Source: Chrysomallon squamiferum
Taxonomy: Eukaryota; Mollusca; Gastropoda; Neomphalida; Peltospiridae
Assembly: GCA_012295275.1 (NCBI GenBank)
Contig: CM022678.1
Location: 13,097,092 to 13,124,591 of the forward strand
Reading direction: 5' to 3'
Length of the DNA: 27,500 nucleotides
Positions 1-11,228 of the stretch are shown in pieces. The number at the start of each line of letters is the position of its first letter. The stretch's first letter is position 1. The translations under genes and the position numbers were made by a program. A model generated the notes under the pieces. It was not told the DNA's origin. It saw only the letters and a list, made by a program, of their open reading frames with translations, and did no database searches.

Positions 1-158
1 AGAAGATAACTTAAAAACATGTATAAACAATTGTTACTGTTTTCGGTTAATTATATATTTTTTTGTTTTGTTTTAATAGTTTATTAGTAGTTATTAATTT
101 GGTTTATTTCAACATGTACATTAAATATTATATTTTAGCATTGGATGATAAATAACAG

Positions 159-172
159 TGATGATGATGATG

Positions 173-220
<48 letters not shown>

Positions 221-336
221 GTAGTAGTACTAATGGTAGTAGTACTAGTAGTAGTAGTAGCAGTAGCTGTGGTAATAATGATAGTAGAGGTAGTAATAGT
301 AGTAATAACAATAACAATAATAATAATAATAATAAT
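159..336. repeat. Compound triplet microsatellite (GAT)n-(AAT)n-(AGT)n
   Basis: The tract begins with GAT units, passes into an uninterrupted AAT run, then into AGT/GTA units with interruptions, and ends in ACA/AAT units. The open frames across it (poly-Asn, poly-Ile, poly-Ser) are by-products of a triplet repeat without stop codons. No coding signal surrounds it. Confidence 0.95.
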
Positions 337-360
337 ATATCTATACATCTGAAAATGTTT

Positions 361-478
361 TAATTTATTTGTATTTATATTTGATTTATTTAATTTTTAT
401 TTAATTTTTTTAAATTTTATTTATCTCTTTATTTATTTATTATTATTAATATTATTATTATTATTATTATTATTATTA
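361..478. repeat. AT-rich TTTA-like tract ending in (ATT)n
   Basis: Degenerate TTTA/TTTAA repeats grade into a nearly pure ATT tract from about 436. Only low-complexity sequence is present. Confidence 0.9.
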
Positions 479-506
479 CTTTTTGGGGACTTTCTTTCTG
501 TTATCA

Positions 507-700
<194 letters not shown>

Positions 701-980
701 ATGATTTATTATTTTACCTCGTCTGTTTGGAAACGTTCAATATTAGAGAGAACGTACCCAATAACACAACCTATTTCCACCGTAACTCCTTCTGGCATTT
801 ATATATCGGTATAATTTAACTTTTTACGCGTTTGTCTCGTAAATACACACGAGTGTATTCTAATGACAGCTAACTCCCGTCTTTAACTACTGACATTTAT
901 GCTCCTTTTATACTCCAGAACATATTAGTGTAGTTAAAATACAAGATTCTTAATACTGGCTCCCAAACTCAGTTCTTTTT
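701..980. other. Single-copy AT-rich spacer
   Basis: I see no ORF of note, RNA gene or repeat here apart from the possible degenerate third copy of the flanking duplication near 720. Confidence 0.6.
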
Positions 981-1312
981 AAAGAGAGAAAGGAAGGAAG
1001 GAAGGAAGAAGAAGACGATGATGATGAAGATGAAGAAGTAGAGAAAATGATGATGGTGATGAAGAAGATGCTGATGACCTGTCTCTCTGTTATGTATGCG
1101 TGATGACTTGAAGTATGGGAATAACTGAAATCTGAAGAGTACGAAGATGAAAATAAGATGATGATGAAAATGAGGATGATGATGAGTTCGAAGAAGAAGA
1201 CAATGATGATGAAGAACCATAAGGAGAAAAAGATTATGATGAAGAAGAAAAAGAACAAGATGATGATGACGATGACAACGATCATGATGAAGAAGAAGAA
1301 GAAGAAGAAGAC
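981..1312 (+). repeat. Purine-rich GGAA / GAA / GAT low-complexity region
   Basis: GGAAGGAA units grade into GAA and GAT triplets. A less repetitive insert lies at about 1074-1145, and a GAA run ends the block at about 1312. The plus strand is almost entirely A/G/T. The opposite-strand Phe/Ile-rich frame is a compositional artefact. Confidence 0.88.
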
Positions 1313-1902
1313 AGAGGTGTTCACTGTTTCGTGTCCAGTTTCTCTTGTTCTAAGTGAACTGACTCGGAGTCTGTCTGGCGGTCAGTACAACGCGGCGCAG
1401 TCGTCTGTCAGCGAGAACCAGGAAGAAAAATGGCTTCTGCTAACGGATGTTCGTCAGATTCTATCTAATATTCTGTCAAAAATATCGTTTTCCAATTTGC
1501 ATTATCAAGAAGAAAAATCGCTGAGCGAACTAAACGAAGTTCGTCTCGGATATTCAAAGCAAATATTTTAGATAAATTTGTGTGTTAACGAGAAAACTCT
1601 TATGTTTGAAATGAAAAGAAAAATGATTTTTTTTTTTTCTTTTACATTTTTGAAATTGACTATGATAAGTACGTTTCAAAACTGTTTATGTTGGCTCTTT
1701 AGTTTTGAATTTGAAAAGCCAGAAAAAAAATGAGAAAGATTATCCAGGTATTTAGAGAAACTAGAGCACGCTAGTTTACACTACCCTCCGCGAGTTACTC
1801 AGAAAAAACGTGCAATAAATCGTTGACATTTATGAGAATCAAACACGGAAGCGAACATTTTAAAGAGACATTAAATTTTAAATCTTGTACCGACATGCAG
1901 AT
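1313..1902. other. Single-copy spacer with a short CpG-containing patch
   Basis: A less AT-rich patch at about 1340-1560 stays open on the plus strand downstream of the GAA/GAT tract for roughly 80 codons and ends with a stop at 1569-1571. I recognise no domain. An ATG in AAAATGG context at 1430 lies in another frame and opens only 12 codons. An imperfect inverted repeat lies at 1523-1547. A coding exon is possible but unsupported. Confidence 0.4.
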
Positions 1903-2018
1903 CTTACACACATACACACACACCAGAGACACATACACACATGCACACACATACACGCACACAGAACACAGACAACATACACCAAACATACATATACAGG
2001 TATATAGAAACATATACA

Positions 2019-2064
<46 letters not shown>

Positions 2065-2320
2065 CACACTAACACACACACTAACACAAACACATGCAAC
2101 TCACCGATATTCACATACATATACACTCAAACCCAGCAGAAACACACATACACACGCACAACACACACACATACACACATACACACTCAAACATAGCACA
2201 TACACAACATACACCATACACATATACACATAAACAAAAAACAAACATGCATACACACAAATGCACACACATATACACATACACATATATACACACGTAC
2301 AAAAACATACACACACACGA
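1903..2320. repeat. (CA)n / (CATA)n compound microsatellite
   Basis: About 420 bp of CA- and CATA-type units with interruptions. A perfect AC run of about 40 bp sits at 2022-2061. His-Thr repeat frames on the plus strand and Cys-Val frames on the minus strand are artefacts of the dinucleotide. Confidence 0.95.
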
Positions 2321-3341
2321 GAGTGAAATATTTCCTTGTATTGGTTATATTATGCTGTGAAAAGCTGGCCATAAACTGATATTTCACTCTACTGAATGTT
2401 TTATGTTGATCTCGTAGACAGTCGTGGAAAGCCCCTTTTGACAGAAAATGATTTACAAGTGTAAACTACAGACCAATGATATAACGCAATTGAATATCAA
2501 ACTGCCAAGTTGTCTTAGCTAAACATTCCTAGCTTATTCTGATAGATACTGTCAATGAGATTAAAAAAAATAATGAATTAAGAGTTAGATAACAAAATTA
2601 TTTAATTAATTTGTTTTCAGATTCCTTTTATCTTTGACTAAATTTCACACAAAAGTTTCAGTTACCACCTTGTCGAACCGCACCTTTATTTTAAATTCTA
2701 GACCCGCTCAGTGTAAGATAAGATTAGGACTAAGTGAACTTTTGCTCTAGTTTTATCTAGGAGAGGATCTAGAATCTCGGAAAGAGTAGGCAAGCCACCG
2801 CTTTTGATAAATCTGGTTTCATTAAAAAGAAAACTCACAGAACATGGGTGGACAACAATACGAGGAAGGAAACAGTAGATCAATCTCGGCTGATTTGTGC
2901 ACCAAAATCGAAAACCTTATTCCGCTTCACTTGTCTGTTGTCGCATTTCCAATATTTACCAACAGCGAAGAATACCAGTCAAGTAAACAAGTTAAAAAAA
3001 CAGTATAATATTTCTCTTTCGATTATTTTTCCGCCCGTCCGTATGTATGTCACCACTCAGTTTATACACTGTATAATTTATTTTCTTGTTTCTGAAAGAA
3101 AGATTTTAATATTACATAGAACTTGATGTTAAGTCCACCCTGAAACAATCAGTTATTCTACGGTCTGTTTGTGGATCGTAAACTTCACATCTAGAACTTA
3201 CTCATTTACTAAAATACTCGAAGTATCGATCTGCAGGTGATTGAAGCCAGCGAAGCTAAAATGGCCGACGTAAGGTTTATTTACACAGCGTCTTCTAATG
3301 CTGTCGTTACTGCTGCGTCCATTTTTCCTGCGACTGAAACC
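2321..3341. other. Single-copy spacer, no gene recognised
   Basis: This is about 1 kb of ordinary AT-rich sequence. The longest open frames (60-90 codons, around 2700-3126) begin at non-ATG codons and show no recognisable domain. I see no tRNA, terminal inverted repeat or other mobile-element hallmark. Confidence 0.5.
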
Positions 3342-3360
3342 GCTGCTGCTGCTGCTGCTG
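3342..3360. repeat. Short (GCT)n triplet
   Basis: Six GCT units plus one base in an otherwise non-repetitive CpG-containing patch (3237-3345). It is too short and isolated to suggest a poly-Ala or poly-Leu protein tract. Confidence 0.8.
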
Positions 3361-3557
3361 TAGTTTACTCAGACAACTGTAGCAGCTTTAACTACTACTA
3401 CTAATAACAAGACTATCAGTTTCCATAGCTGCCAATGTTGCCTGTCGTTCTAGAGATGTTTCTATTTAGAAGAGTAATTTACGGTTATATCGCTTCCGCT
3501 TCGACTTACACACAGTCGTAACAAGAAACATGTCCCGTGACCTCAGCTCAAATAAAT
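3361..3557. other. Single-copy spacer
   Basis: It holds a few ACT/CTA units at about 3390-3402 and otherwise nothing recognisable. Confidence 0.5.
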
Positions 3558-3604
3558 CTTTTCTTCTTCTTCTTCTTCTTCTTTTTTCTTCTTCTTCTTC
3601 TTCT
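3558..3604. repeat. (TTC)n triplet with one T-run interruption
   Basis: CTT/TTC units run across the interval, broken once by a run of T. This is a polypyrimidine microsatellite. Confidence 0.93.
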
Positions 3605-3712
3605 GTTTGACTCACGTCACTGCACGAAAGACTTACTTGTATACAACCGGAAGGACGGATCGATGTTTACAAAAAGGCGGATGTAACACTGTTGTTTTTG
3701 TTTGTTTGTTGT

Positions 3713-3800
3713 TGCTTTTTTGTTTGATTGTTGTTATTTTGTTTGCTTCTTTTTGGGTTTTTTTATGTTTTAGTTTTTTTCTTAGGAGCACCACAAATAA
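3713..3800 (+). repeat. Dispersed repeat, copy 1 (unclassified)
   Basis: A T-rich segment contains the word GTTTGCTTCTTTTT at 3741 and CTTAGGAGCAC at 3781. Both words recur in the same order and at similar spacing (40 vs 36 bp) at 5641 and 5677, with alignable sequence between and upstream (GCTTTTTTGTTTG). It ends just before the 46-bp minisatellite. It is probably a fragment of an interspersed element; the family is unknown. Confidence 0.6.
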
Positions 3801-3835
3801 TTTTACACGTAAATTTTACAGCAAAAAGCAGCTGC

Positions 3836-4592
3836 AGTAGTAATAGTAAAAGTAGTATAGTAATACAAGAGTAATATTAGTAGTAGTAATAGTAAAAGTA
3901 GTATAGTAATACAAGAGTAATATTAGTAGTAGTAATAGTAAAAGTAGTATAGTAATACAAGAGTAATATTAGTAGTAGTAATAGTAAAAGTAGTATAGTA
4001 ATACAAGAGTAATATTAGTAGTAGTAATAGTAAAAGTAGTATAGTAATACAAGAGTAAATTAGTAGTAGTAATAGTAAAAGTAGTATAGTAATACAAGAG
4101 TAATATTAGTAAAAAAAAGTAAAAGTAAAAAGTAGTATAGTAATAGTAAATTAGTAGTAGTAATAGTAAAAAGTATAGTAATACAAGAGTAATATTAGTA
4201 GTAGTAATAGTAAAAGTAGTATAGTAATAGCAAGAGTAATATTAGTAGTAGTAGTAGTATAGTAATACAAGAGTAATATTAAGTAGTAATAGTAAAAGTA
4301 GTATAGTAATAGTAATATTAGTAAGTAATAGTAAAAGTAGTATAGTAATAGCAAGAGTAATATTAGTAGTAGTAATAGTAAAAGTAGTATAGTAATACAA
4401 GTAATATTAGTAGTAGTAATAGTAAAAGTAGTATAGTAATAGCAAGAGTAATATTAGTAGTAGTAATAGTAAAAGTAGTATAGTAATAGCAAGAGTAATA
4501 TTAGTAGTAGTAATAATAAAAGTAGTAATAGCAAGAGTAATATTAGTAGTAGTAATAATAAAAGTAGTATAGCAATATTAGTAGTAGAAGTA
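3836..4592 (+). repeat. 46-bp minisatellite, about 16 copies
   Basis: The word CAAGAGTAA starts at 3866, 3912, 3958, 4004, 4050 and 4095, giving a 46-bp period with one 45-bp unit. The first copies are nearly identical. Later copies are shortened, and many carry AATAGCAAGAG instead of AATACAAGAG, so two unit types occupy different parts of the array. The unit is built from AGT/AAT triplets and contains stop codons on the plus strand. No coding role is indicated. Confidence 0.96.
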
Positions 4593-5620
4593 GTAGAAGT
4601 AGTAGACGTTGTGGTGGTTGTTGTACTGGAAGGGGTAAAAAAGAAGTTATGTCAGAGAAAAGTGGTTTTGTTACAAAGAAAGAATAAAAAGTCGTCGAAG
4701 AAAAGGGAAGGTGAACACATCTTCCTCCAACACGTTTTATATAAATTACGTTTCTAAAAATAAATATTTATTCATATTTTAAGTATCGTGCGATGGGAGC
4801 TTTAGAGAATAAACATGAACGTTATAATAAAATAATTCCCTATTTCGAATTTCGCCTAAAGGAGATAGACGTAAATTCCTGACTTTTTAAACGATCTTTT
4901 TTTTTTTTTTTTTTTTTCTTCAGGTTTTGCTTTCTATGAACGTCTGTTCCATTTGTTTACTCGCCGACTGGAAGATGAATTGCAGTCAACGTTCTCAAGA
5001 TTTTTTTTTTTTTTTCAATGTTTCGTTTCGGTTCTTTTTTTAAAGTTGATTTTAAAATCGACTGGCCATGTGTACGCCGAGAGTAGTAATAAAGGAGAAA
5101 GAAGCGGATCTGTTTTAGCCCCCAGTTTATAACATTAGAAAGAATTTAAGAAAAAAAAGAGAAAAAACTGGAGAAAGAAGAAAGAAGAAAAGAGCATTAA
5201 AAAAAGAAAAATTGATAGTTTGATAGCGGAAAAGAGTTTTATACCAAAAAAGCAAATTAAAAATATATATATCGTTGTTTTTTTGTTGTTGTTTTTATCG
5301 CCTTTTTTTTTTTTTTTTTTTGTAGCGGAACTACGGTAAATGACAGCTGTGAAAAACGTCATTCGCTGACGTGATTTGCACATAAAAAGTGACTTTGTGT
5401 GTCACGGTTCCAGCGCTCTCTGACACTAATACAGTTATATATGTACTCTTATATCTGTTCTGTACATCACAGGCCGCGTTCCTCTGAGCCCAGTACAAGT
5501 ATACATGTTACTGTTATATACTTCATTTTAGTACGCATACACGAGTGTGTCAGTATACGTATGTTTACGTGTAAATGCGAATACGTTTATGTATGATACA
5601 TATATAGTTTGTATGTAAGT
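4593..5620. other. Single-copy spacer with poly-T tracts
   Basis: It holds T runs at about 4897-4917, 5002-5015 and 5303-5321 and an A-rich tract at about 5140-5260. A perfect inverted repeat ACGTCA-TTCGC-TGACGT lies at 5356-5372, and GTGTCA/TGACAC arms lie at 5399-5404 and 5421-5426. Open frames at 5399-5596 and 5135-5383 are short and unrecognised. Confidence 0.5.
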
Positions 5621-5700
5621 GCTTTTTTGTTTGTTTGTTAGTTTGCTTCTTTTTAATTTTTTGTTTTAGATTTTTTCTTAGGAGCACTTCAAATATTTCA
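5621..5700 (+). repeat. Dispersed repeat, copy 2 (unclassified)
   Basis: This is the second copy of the element at 3713-3800, on the same strand about 1.9 kb away. The shared words are GCTTTTTTGTTTG, GTTTGCTTCTTTTT and CTTAGGAGCAC followed by CAAATA. It has short internal deletions relative to copy 1. It lies just upstream of an 8-bp tandem repeat, as copy 1 lies just upstream of the 46-bp array. Confidence 0.6.
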
Positions 5701-5722
5701 CAAATCGATTGTCATAACTCAA

Positions 5723-5786
5723 ATATTGTAATATTGTAATATTGTAATATTATAACATTGTAACATTGTAATATTGTAATATTGTA
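5723..5786 (+). repeat. 8-bp tandem repeat, 8 copies of ATATTGTA
   Basis: Eight consecutive 8-bp units: three perfect, then ATATTATA, two ACATTGTA and two more perfect ones. Confidence 0.95.
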
Positions 5787-6195
5787 ATTATATATGTGTA
5801 TGTGTAATGCTTATCTGAGTGCGTGCGCGCGTTTATGAGCAAGCTGTATGAGTTCTTGTATAACATTCCAATACGTTACGTGTTATGTACAGCTAAATTA
5901 TAAACGCATTTGTTATTTCTGTATTTTCTTTCTTCTCCTCCTCTTTGTTTCTCTTTTGTTGCTGCTGTTTTTTTTTTTCTTGTTCTTTTTCTCCACACAA
6001 ATGCGAGATACAACGTTACTTACCATGTTTCCAGCTTTAAAATAAAATAATACAAACTCACATATTGTGTCCACCTCAGAGACAACATACGATTAATACT
6101 AATAACAATTGTATAAAACGTACAGCACAAATAGTCATTAATTCATTTAGCAAGTTTCTGAACGTATATTTGAATAATTATTATATTATTAGCAG
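5787..6195. other. Single-copy spacer
   Basis: AT-rich, with a GTGCGTGCGCGCG alternating stretch at about 5820 and T/C-rich runs at about 5930-5990. I see no gene. Confidence 0.5.
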
Positions 6196-6402
6196 TTGTC
6201 GTCGCAGTAGTAACAGTAATCTAGTATCGGGTATACTGGATTTAGTGGCAATGGTAGCAGTAGTGATAGCAGTATTCTAATAGTAGCAATAGTGATAGCA
6301 GTATTCTAATACAATATTAATAGTAGTAGTAGTAGTTATAGTAGTAGTAGTAATAGTAGTCGTGGTGGTAGTAGTTGCAGCAGTAGTAGTAACAGTACTG
6401 GT
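6196..6402 (+). repeat. Degenerate AGT/AGC triplet region
   Basis: Interrupted AGT, AGC and GTA units. The phrase TAGTGATAGCAGTATTCTAA occurs twice (about 6258 and 6289), a small internal duplication. Confidence 0.85.
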
Positions 6403-7515
<1,113 letters not shown>

Positions 7516-7815
7516 AGAAGAGTAGCAGCAGTAGTAGCAGTAAAAGTAGCTGTTGTTGCAGGAGTACTAATAGTAATATGTTTTGAAGTCGTGATTGTAA
7601 TAGTAACTGTAGTATTTGTAATAATAGTAATAATAGTTGCTCTGCTAGACAAGACTGTAGTAGTAGTTGTTGTAGTAAGAGTAGTAGGATTTGTAGTAGT
7701 AATAGAGTCGCAGTAGCTGTAGTAGTTATAGTAACAATATTGTCGCAATACTTCTTGTTTTGTCTGTTGATGGAGATAGTAACAATAGTAGCAGAATAAA
7801 TAAATAAATAAATAC
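7516..7815. repeat. Degenerate AGT/GTA triplet region ending in (AAAT)n
   Basis: AGC/AGT units at 7521-7580 give way to mixed GTA/ATA triplets. A short AATA tetranucleotide tract ends it at about 7795-7815. The long Thr-rich open frame on the minus strand reflects the triplet composition. Confidence 0.8.
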
Positions 7816-8334
7816 ATAAAAGTTAAATCATTAACAGAAAATAAAAAAATGTTCGGCAAACATCGGGTGTTTCCGTGTAAGTCTACTTGCTAAGAGCAAC
7901 GAGAATTTAATCAGTTTCAGCTAAGTTAACTCGCTGATTAATTTACCTGTTGCCAAGATCGTTATTTAACAAGCTGCTTTTTAAATACCACCCAGACCAG
8001 CATTCTGTTTTAAATATCTATACAACAGCCTCCGCTTTGCTCAGCAGTCACATAAATAACATATAAATAATAACAACTTTTGATACCATTGAACCAACAC
8101 CTGTACAAGATTTCTTTTCTTTTTTTCTATCAATATATTTTTAGATTATTTAAACTTTTATAAATTCTGGACATATCAGTCTGTTTCCATAACAAGCGTA
8201 CTTGAATTAATAGTATGTAGAGGCATAAACAGTCTTTATTTTTGTTGTTATTAGATTACTGTTTATTTTAGTGCATTATTGCCTTTAGGCAATGAACTAT
8301 AAGGTTGAAGACCTTAGAATGTTACCATTATTCA
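7816..8334. other. Single-copy spacer with inverted repeats
   Basis: An imperfect inverted repeat (TTTAATCAG ... CTGATTAAT) lies at about 7906-7945. Two adjacent small hairpins at 8278-8316 are listed separately. No gene is recognised. Confidence 0.45.
8278..8316. other. Two consecutive short hairpins
   Basis: ATTGCC-TTTA-GGCAAT (8278-8293) is followed six bases later by TAAGGT-TGAAG-ACCTTA (8300-8316). Both stems are perfect 6-bp inverted repeats. They lie directly before a TTA/TTG microsatellite. There is no evidence of transcription. Confidence 0.55.
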
Positions 8335-8412
8335 GTTATTATTATTATTGTTATTATTATTGTTGTTGTTGTTGTTGTTGTTGTTGCTGCTGCTACTGCT
8401 GCTACTTTTACT
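8335..8412. repeat. (TTA)n-(TTG)n-(CTG)n triplet microsatellite
   Basis: TTA units, then nine or so TTG units, then TGC/TAC units. The poly-Cys and poly-Val frames are artefacts. Confidence 0.93.
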
Positions 8413-8703
8413 GCTTATGTTGTTTTGTTTACTTATTTCCCTCTTTTTGTATCTTTTGTTATAATTTTAATTATTATTAAATCGTGCTCTTTTAGTTTGT
8501 GCCTAGACTGGTGACATTTATCGCATAAATCGCTTTGTTTCTAAGCAAATTGTTTGACGTTTTTGTTCTACATCGATCATCCTGACCCAATAAAAATTCC
8601 TAAACAAAATCCTGAAATCCTTTTTCAAATAAAACAGAATTCAAAGCGATAATATTTTCTACTCCGCCACTTACAGATAACAAATAAGGAAGTAATGTGT
8701 AAC
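8413..8703. other. Single-copy AT-rich spacer
   Basis: I see nothing recognisable here. Confidence 0.5.
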
Positions 8704-8806
8704 ATTTATTTATTTATTTATTTATTTATTTATCTATTTATTTATTTATTTACATATTTAATTATGTATTTTAATTTATTTATGTATTTGTTTATTTATT
8801 TATGTG
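8704..8806. repeat. (TTTA)n tetranucleotide, interrupted
   Basis: TTTA units run across about 100 bp with occasional TCTA, CATA and TGTA variants. Confidence 0.95.
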
Positions 8807-9290
8807 TTGTTGTTGTCGTTGTTTTTTATTTCATTCCTATTGTTACATTCTGACCTTGATAAAAATTATTGCACAAGTGATATTCTTTCTTTTCTCCATT
8901 CATTCTGTCTGTTGACTTCTTTCTTAATAATAAAGCTGTTGTTGTAGTTGTAGCTTTGGTCAACGTCATTGTTACGTCAACAAAAGCTAAATCAGATTAT
9001 AAAACTGAAACAAATATATTCAGCGTTTGGCCTTACAGCACAAGCTCCTACAATATTCCCGCATAAATTATCATAAAATTAGCATAATGATATAATCAGA
9101 TTGTCATATATCGAGAAACTGACAACAAGATGAATAACTTAAATAAGCTGATTAAGAAATGAGCAGACAGGGTCTGTACGTGTTTTCAACATCTTGGAAT
9201 TAGGTCTTGTTCAAACACGCCTGTCGTGGGTTTGTTGGTGATATTTACTGAGTTTCGTTTTGAGGTGAATGATCTCGATTCAGACCCGAC
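8807..9290. other. Single-copy spacer
   Basis: Short GTT units occur at about 8806-8825 and 8935-8955. Otherwise there is ordinary AT-rich sequence without a recognised gene. Confidence 0.5.
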
Positions 9291-9291
9291 C

Positions 9292-9315
9292 TATTTTATT
9301 TATCTATTTATCTAT

Positions 9316-9350
<35 letters not shown>

Positions 9351-9436
9351 TTTGTTTGTTTGTTTGTTTGTTTATTTATTTATTCATTTTATTGTTTGTT
9401 TGTTTGTTTATTTATTTTATATTTATTTATTATTAT
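9292..9436. repeat. (TTTA)n / (TTTG)n tetranucleotide
   Basis: TTTA/TCTA units, then a TTTG block at about 9352-9372, TTTA again, a second TTTG block and a final TTTA block. The block structure suggests duplication within the tract. Confidence 0.95.
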
Positions 9437-9469
9437 TCTATTGCTGCTACTGTTAGAATACACTATTAA

Positions 9470-9576
9470 TATAATTACTATTATTACTACTGTGGCTGCC
9501 ACCACCAGTGTCTACTACTGCTACCACTACTACTATTTCTACTACTACCACCACCACTACAACTACTAGCACTACC

Positions 9577-9619
<43 letters not shown>

Positions 9620-9627
9620 GCACTACC

Positions 9628-9670
<43 letters not shown>

Positions 9671-9724
9671 GCACTACCACTACTACTATTTCTACTACTA
9701 CCACCACCACTACAACTACTAGCA

Positions 9725-9775
<51 letters not shown>

Positions 9776-9819
9776 GCACTACCACTACTACTACTACCAC
9801 TACCACTACTACTACTAGA

Positions 9820-9890
<71 letters not shown>

Positions 9891-9930
9891 CACTACTACT
9901 AGCACTACTACTACTACTACTACTACTCAG

Positions 9931-9989
<59 letters not shown>

Positions 9990-10030
9990 AGACTACTACT
10001 ACTACTACTACTACCACTACTACTGCTGCT
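9470..10030 (+). repeat. (ACT)n triplet array with ACC blocks and a 153-bp internal duplication
   Basis: About 560 bp of ACT triplets punctuated by ACC runs and by AGCACTACC. The word TACTATTTCT at 9531 recurs at 9684 with matching sequence for roughly 70 bp, an offset of 153 bp. The plus frame reads as nearly pure Thr and the minus strand as poly-Val or poly-Ser. All three are open because ACT repeats lack stops there. No protein is inferred. Confidence 0.95.
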
Positions 10031-10679
10031 GCTTTTGGTGATTATTTCAACTACAGTAAGTAACTAAACATTGATAGGAAAGAACAACAAGTATTTTAAA
10101 AAATATTTTAGACTAATTTTTTAGAATCAGAACAAATACTTTTTAATTTAAATCAAAATTCGAAATTTTTAAAAAGAAATAATAAATAAATAAATAAATA
10201 AATAAATAATAATAAAACAACAATAACAACAGATTTCAAACTATGAACAAAATACTTATAGATCATAATAAAAATGTCGTACGTGACTGGTTCAAAGGTC
10301 ATTTATTATCGGTTGCTACAAAAGCGCAATACTTTTGAAGAACTGGTGTGTATCACTGAAGAGGTGTCTGTGACTAATTCAATAATTCAAGTACTGTGAG
10401 TGACGAGGACGGTGATGGAAAATTCGTCAACTCACACGTTTCAACACTTCTACTGCATTACGTCTGACAACATTGTCTGTTTGAACGCAAGCAGACAAAC
10501 ACAAATACTGGCCGCACTGTTTGATAAAAATCAGCGAAAGATGACACGTGGTAAAAAGAACGTGTACACAGAGAAAAACAAATAGAAACTGAAAGAGAGT
10601 TTAAACACAAATAATTATGATAAATAAACAGGTGCATTTTTAGTTGTTGTTTTTTTCAAATTATATAATGGAATGACGA
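10031..10679. other. Spacer containing an (AAAT)n tract
   Basis: An AAAT tetranucleotide tract lies at about 10181-10212, followed by AAC/AAT units. The rest is single copy. A short plus-strand ATG frame near 10415-10585 has no recognisable domain. Confidence 0.55.
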
Positions 10680-10815
10680 ACATACACACACACTCTCACA
10701 CACGCACATGCATACACTCTCACACACGCGCACATACACTCTCACACACGCACATACATACACACACGCACGCACACACACACACTCACACACACACACA
10801 AACACACACACACAT
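10680..10815. repeat. (CA)n-rich microsatellite with CTCACACACGCAC units
   Basis: CA repeats include three or more copies of a phrase ACTCTCACACACGC at 25-30 bp spacing, then a purer CA run ending in CATATATG. Confidence 0.93.
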
Positions 10816-10942
10816 ATATGTTTGATATATACATATACATACATTTATATATATACACATATTTAATTAATATTTATACATATTTCTAGGTAGGCTTGCA
10901 TATACTGGTATATGTACATACATACGTGTATCTGTGTACGTT

Positions 10943-11135
10943 GCATATATTATTACATATAGTCCCACATATCTATATAAGTTTCATATATTATTACATA
11001 TAGTCCCACATATCTATATAAGTTTCATATATTATTACATATAGTCCCACATATCTATATAAGTTTCATATATTATTACATATAGTCCCACATATCTATA
11101 TAAGTTTCATATATTATTACATTATAGACCCATAT
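10943..11135 (+). repeat. 41-bp minisatellite, about 4.6 copies
   Basis: The word AGTCCCACAT starts at 10961, 11002, 11043 and 11084, and a degenerate AGACCCATAT starts at 11126, a 41-bp period. The unit is TA-rich (CATATATTATTACATA...). The three middle units are identical. Confidence 0.96.
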
Positions 11136-11183
11136 ACACAAACACACACACACATATATATTGTGGGGGGAGGTATGTTTGCG

Positions 11184-11228
11184 TACATATCTATATAACT
11201 TTCATATTCTCTTACATGAAGTCCCATC
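11184..11228 (+). repeat. Isolated diverged copy of the 41-bp unit
   Basis: ACATATCTATATAA-CTTTCATATT...GAAGTCCCAT follows the order of the 41-bp unit with several substitutions. It is separated from the array by about 50 bp containing a CA and a GGGGGG stretch. It looks like an older copy than those in the homogenised array. Confidence 0.7.

Noticed and set aside
121-363. Poly-Asn/poly-Ile open frames
   Set aside because: Direct translation of AAT/GAT triplets, open in several frames and on both strands; no coding context.
950-1324. Phe/Ile-rich minus-strand open frame
   Set aside because: Compositional by-product of the GAA/GAT purine tract.
1158-1571. 137-codon plus-strand frame (Met/Lys repeats then a mixed tail)
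   Set aside because: The first part is ATG/AAG repeat translation; the tail has no recognisable domain or splice support, though it is noted as the least implausible part of that spacer.
9453-10041. Poly-Thr, poly-Val and poly-Ser frames of 150-177 codons
   Set aside because: Overlapping translations of one ACT repeat array, open on both strands.
10400-10585. Short plus-strand frame starting MENSSTHTFQHF
   Set aside because: About 57 codons, no domain, neighbour or regulatory support; expected by chance in this length of DNA.
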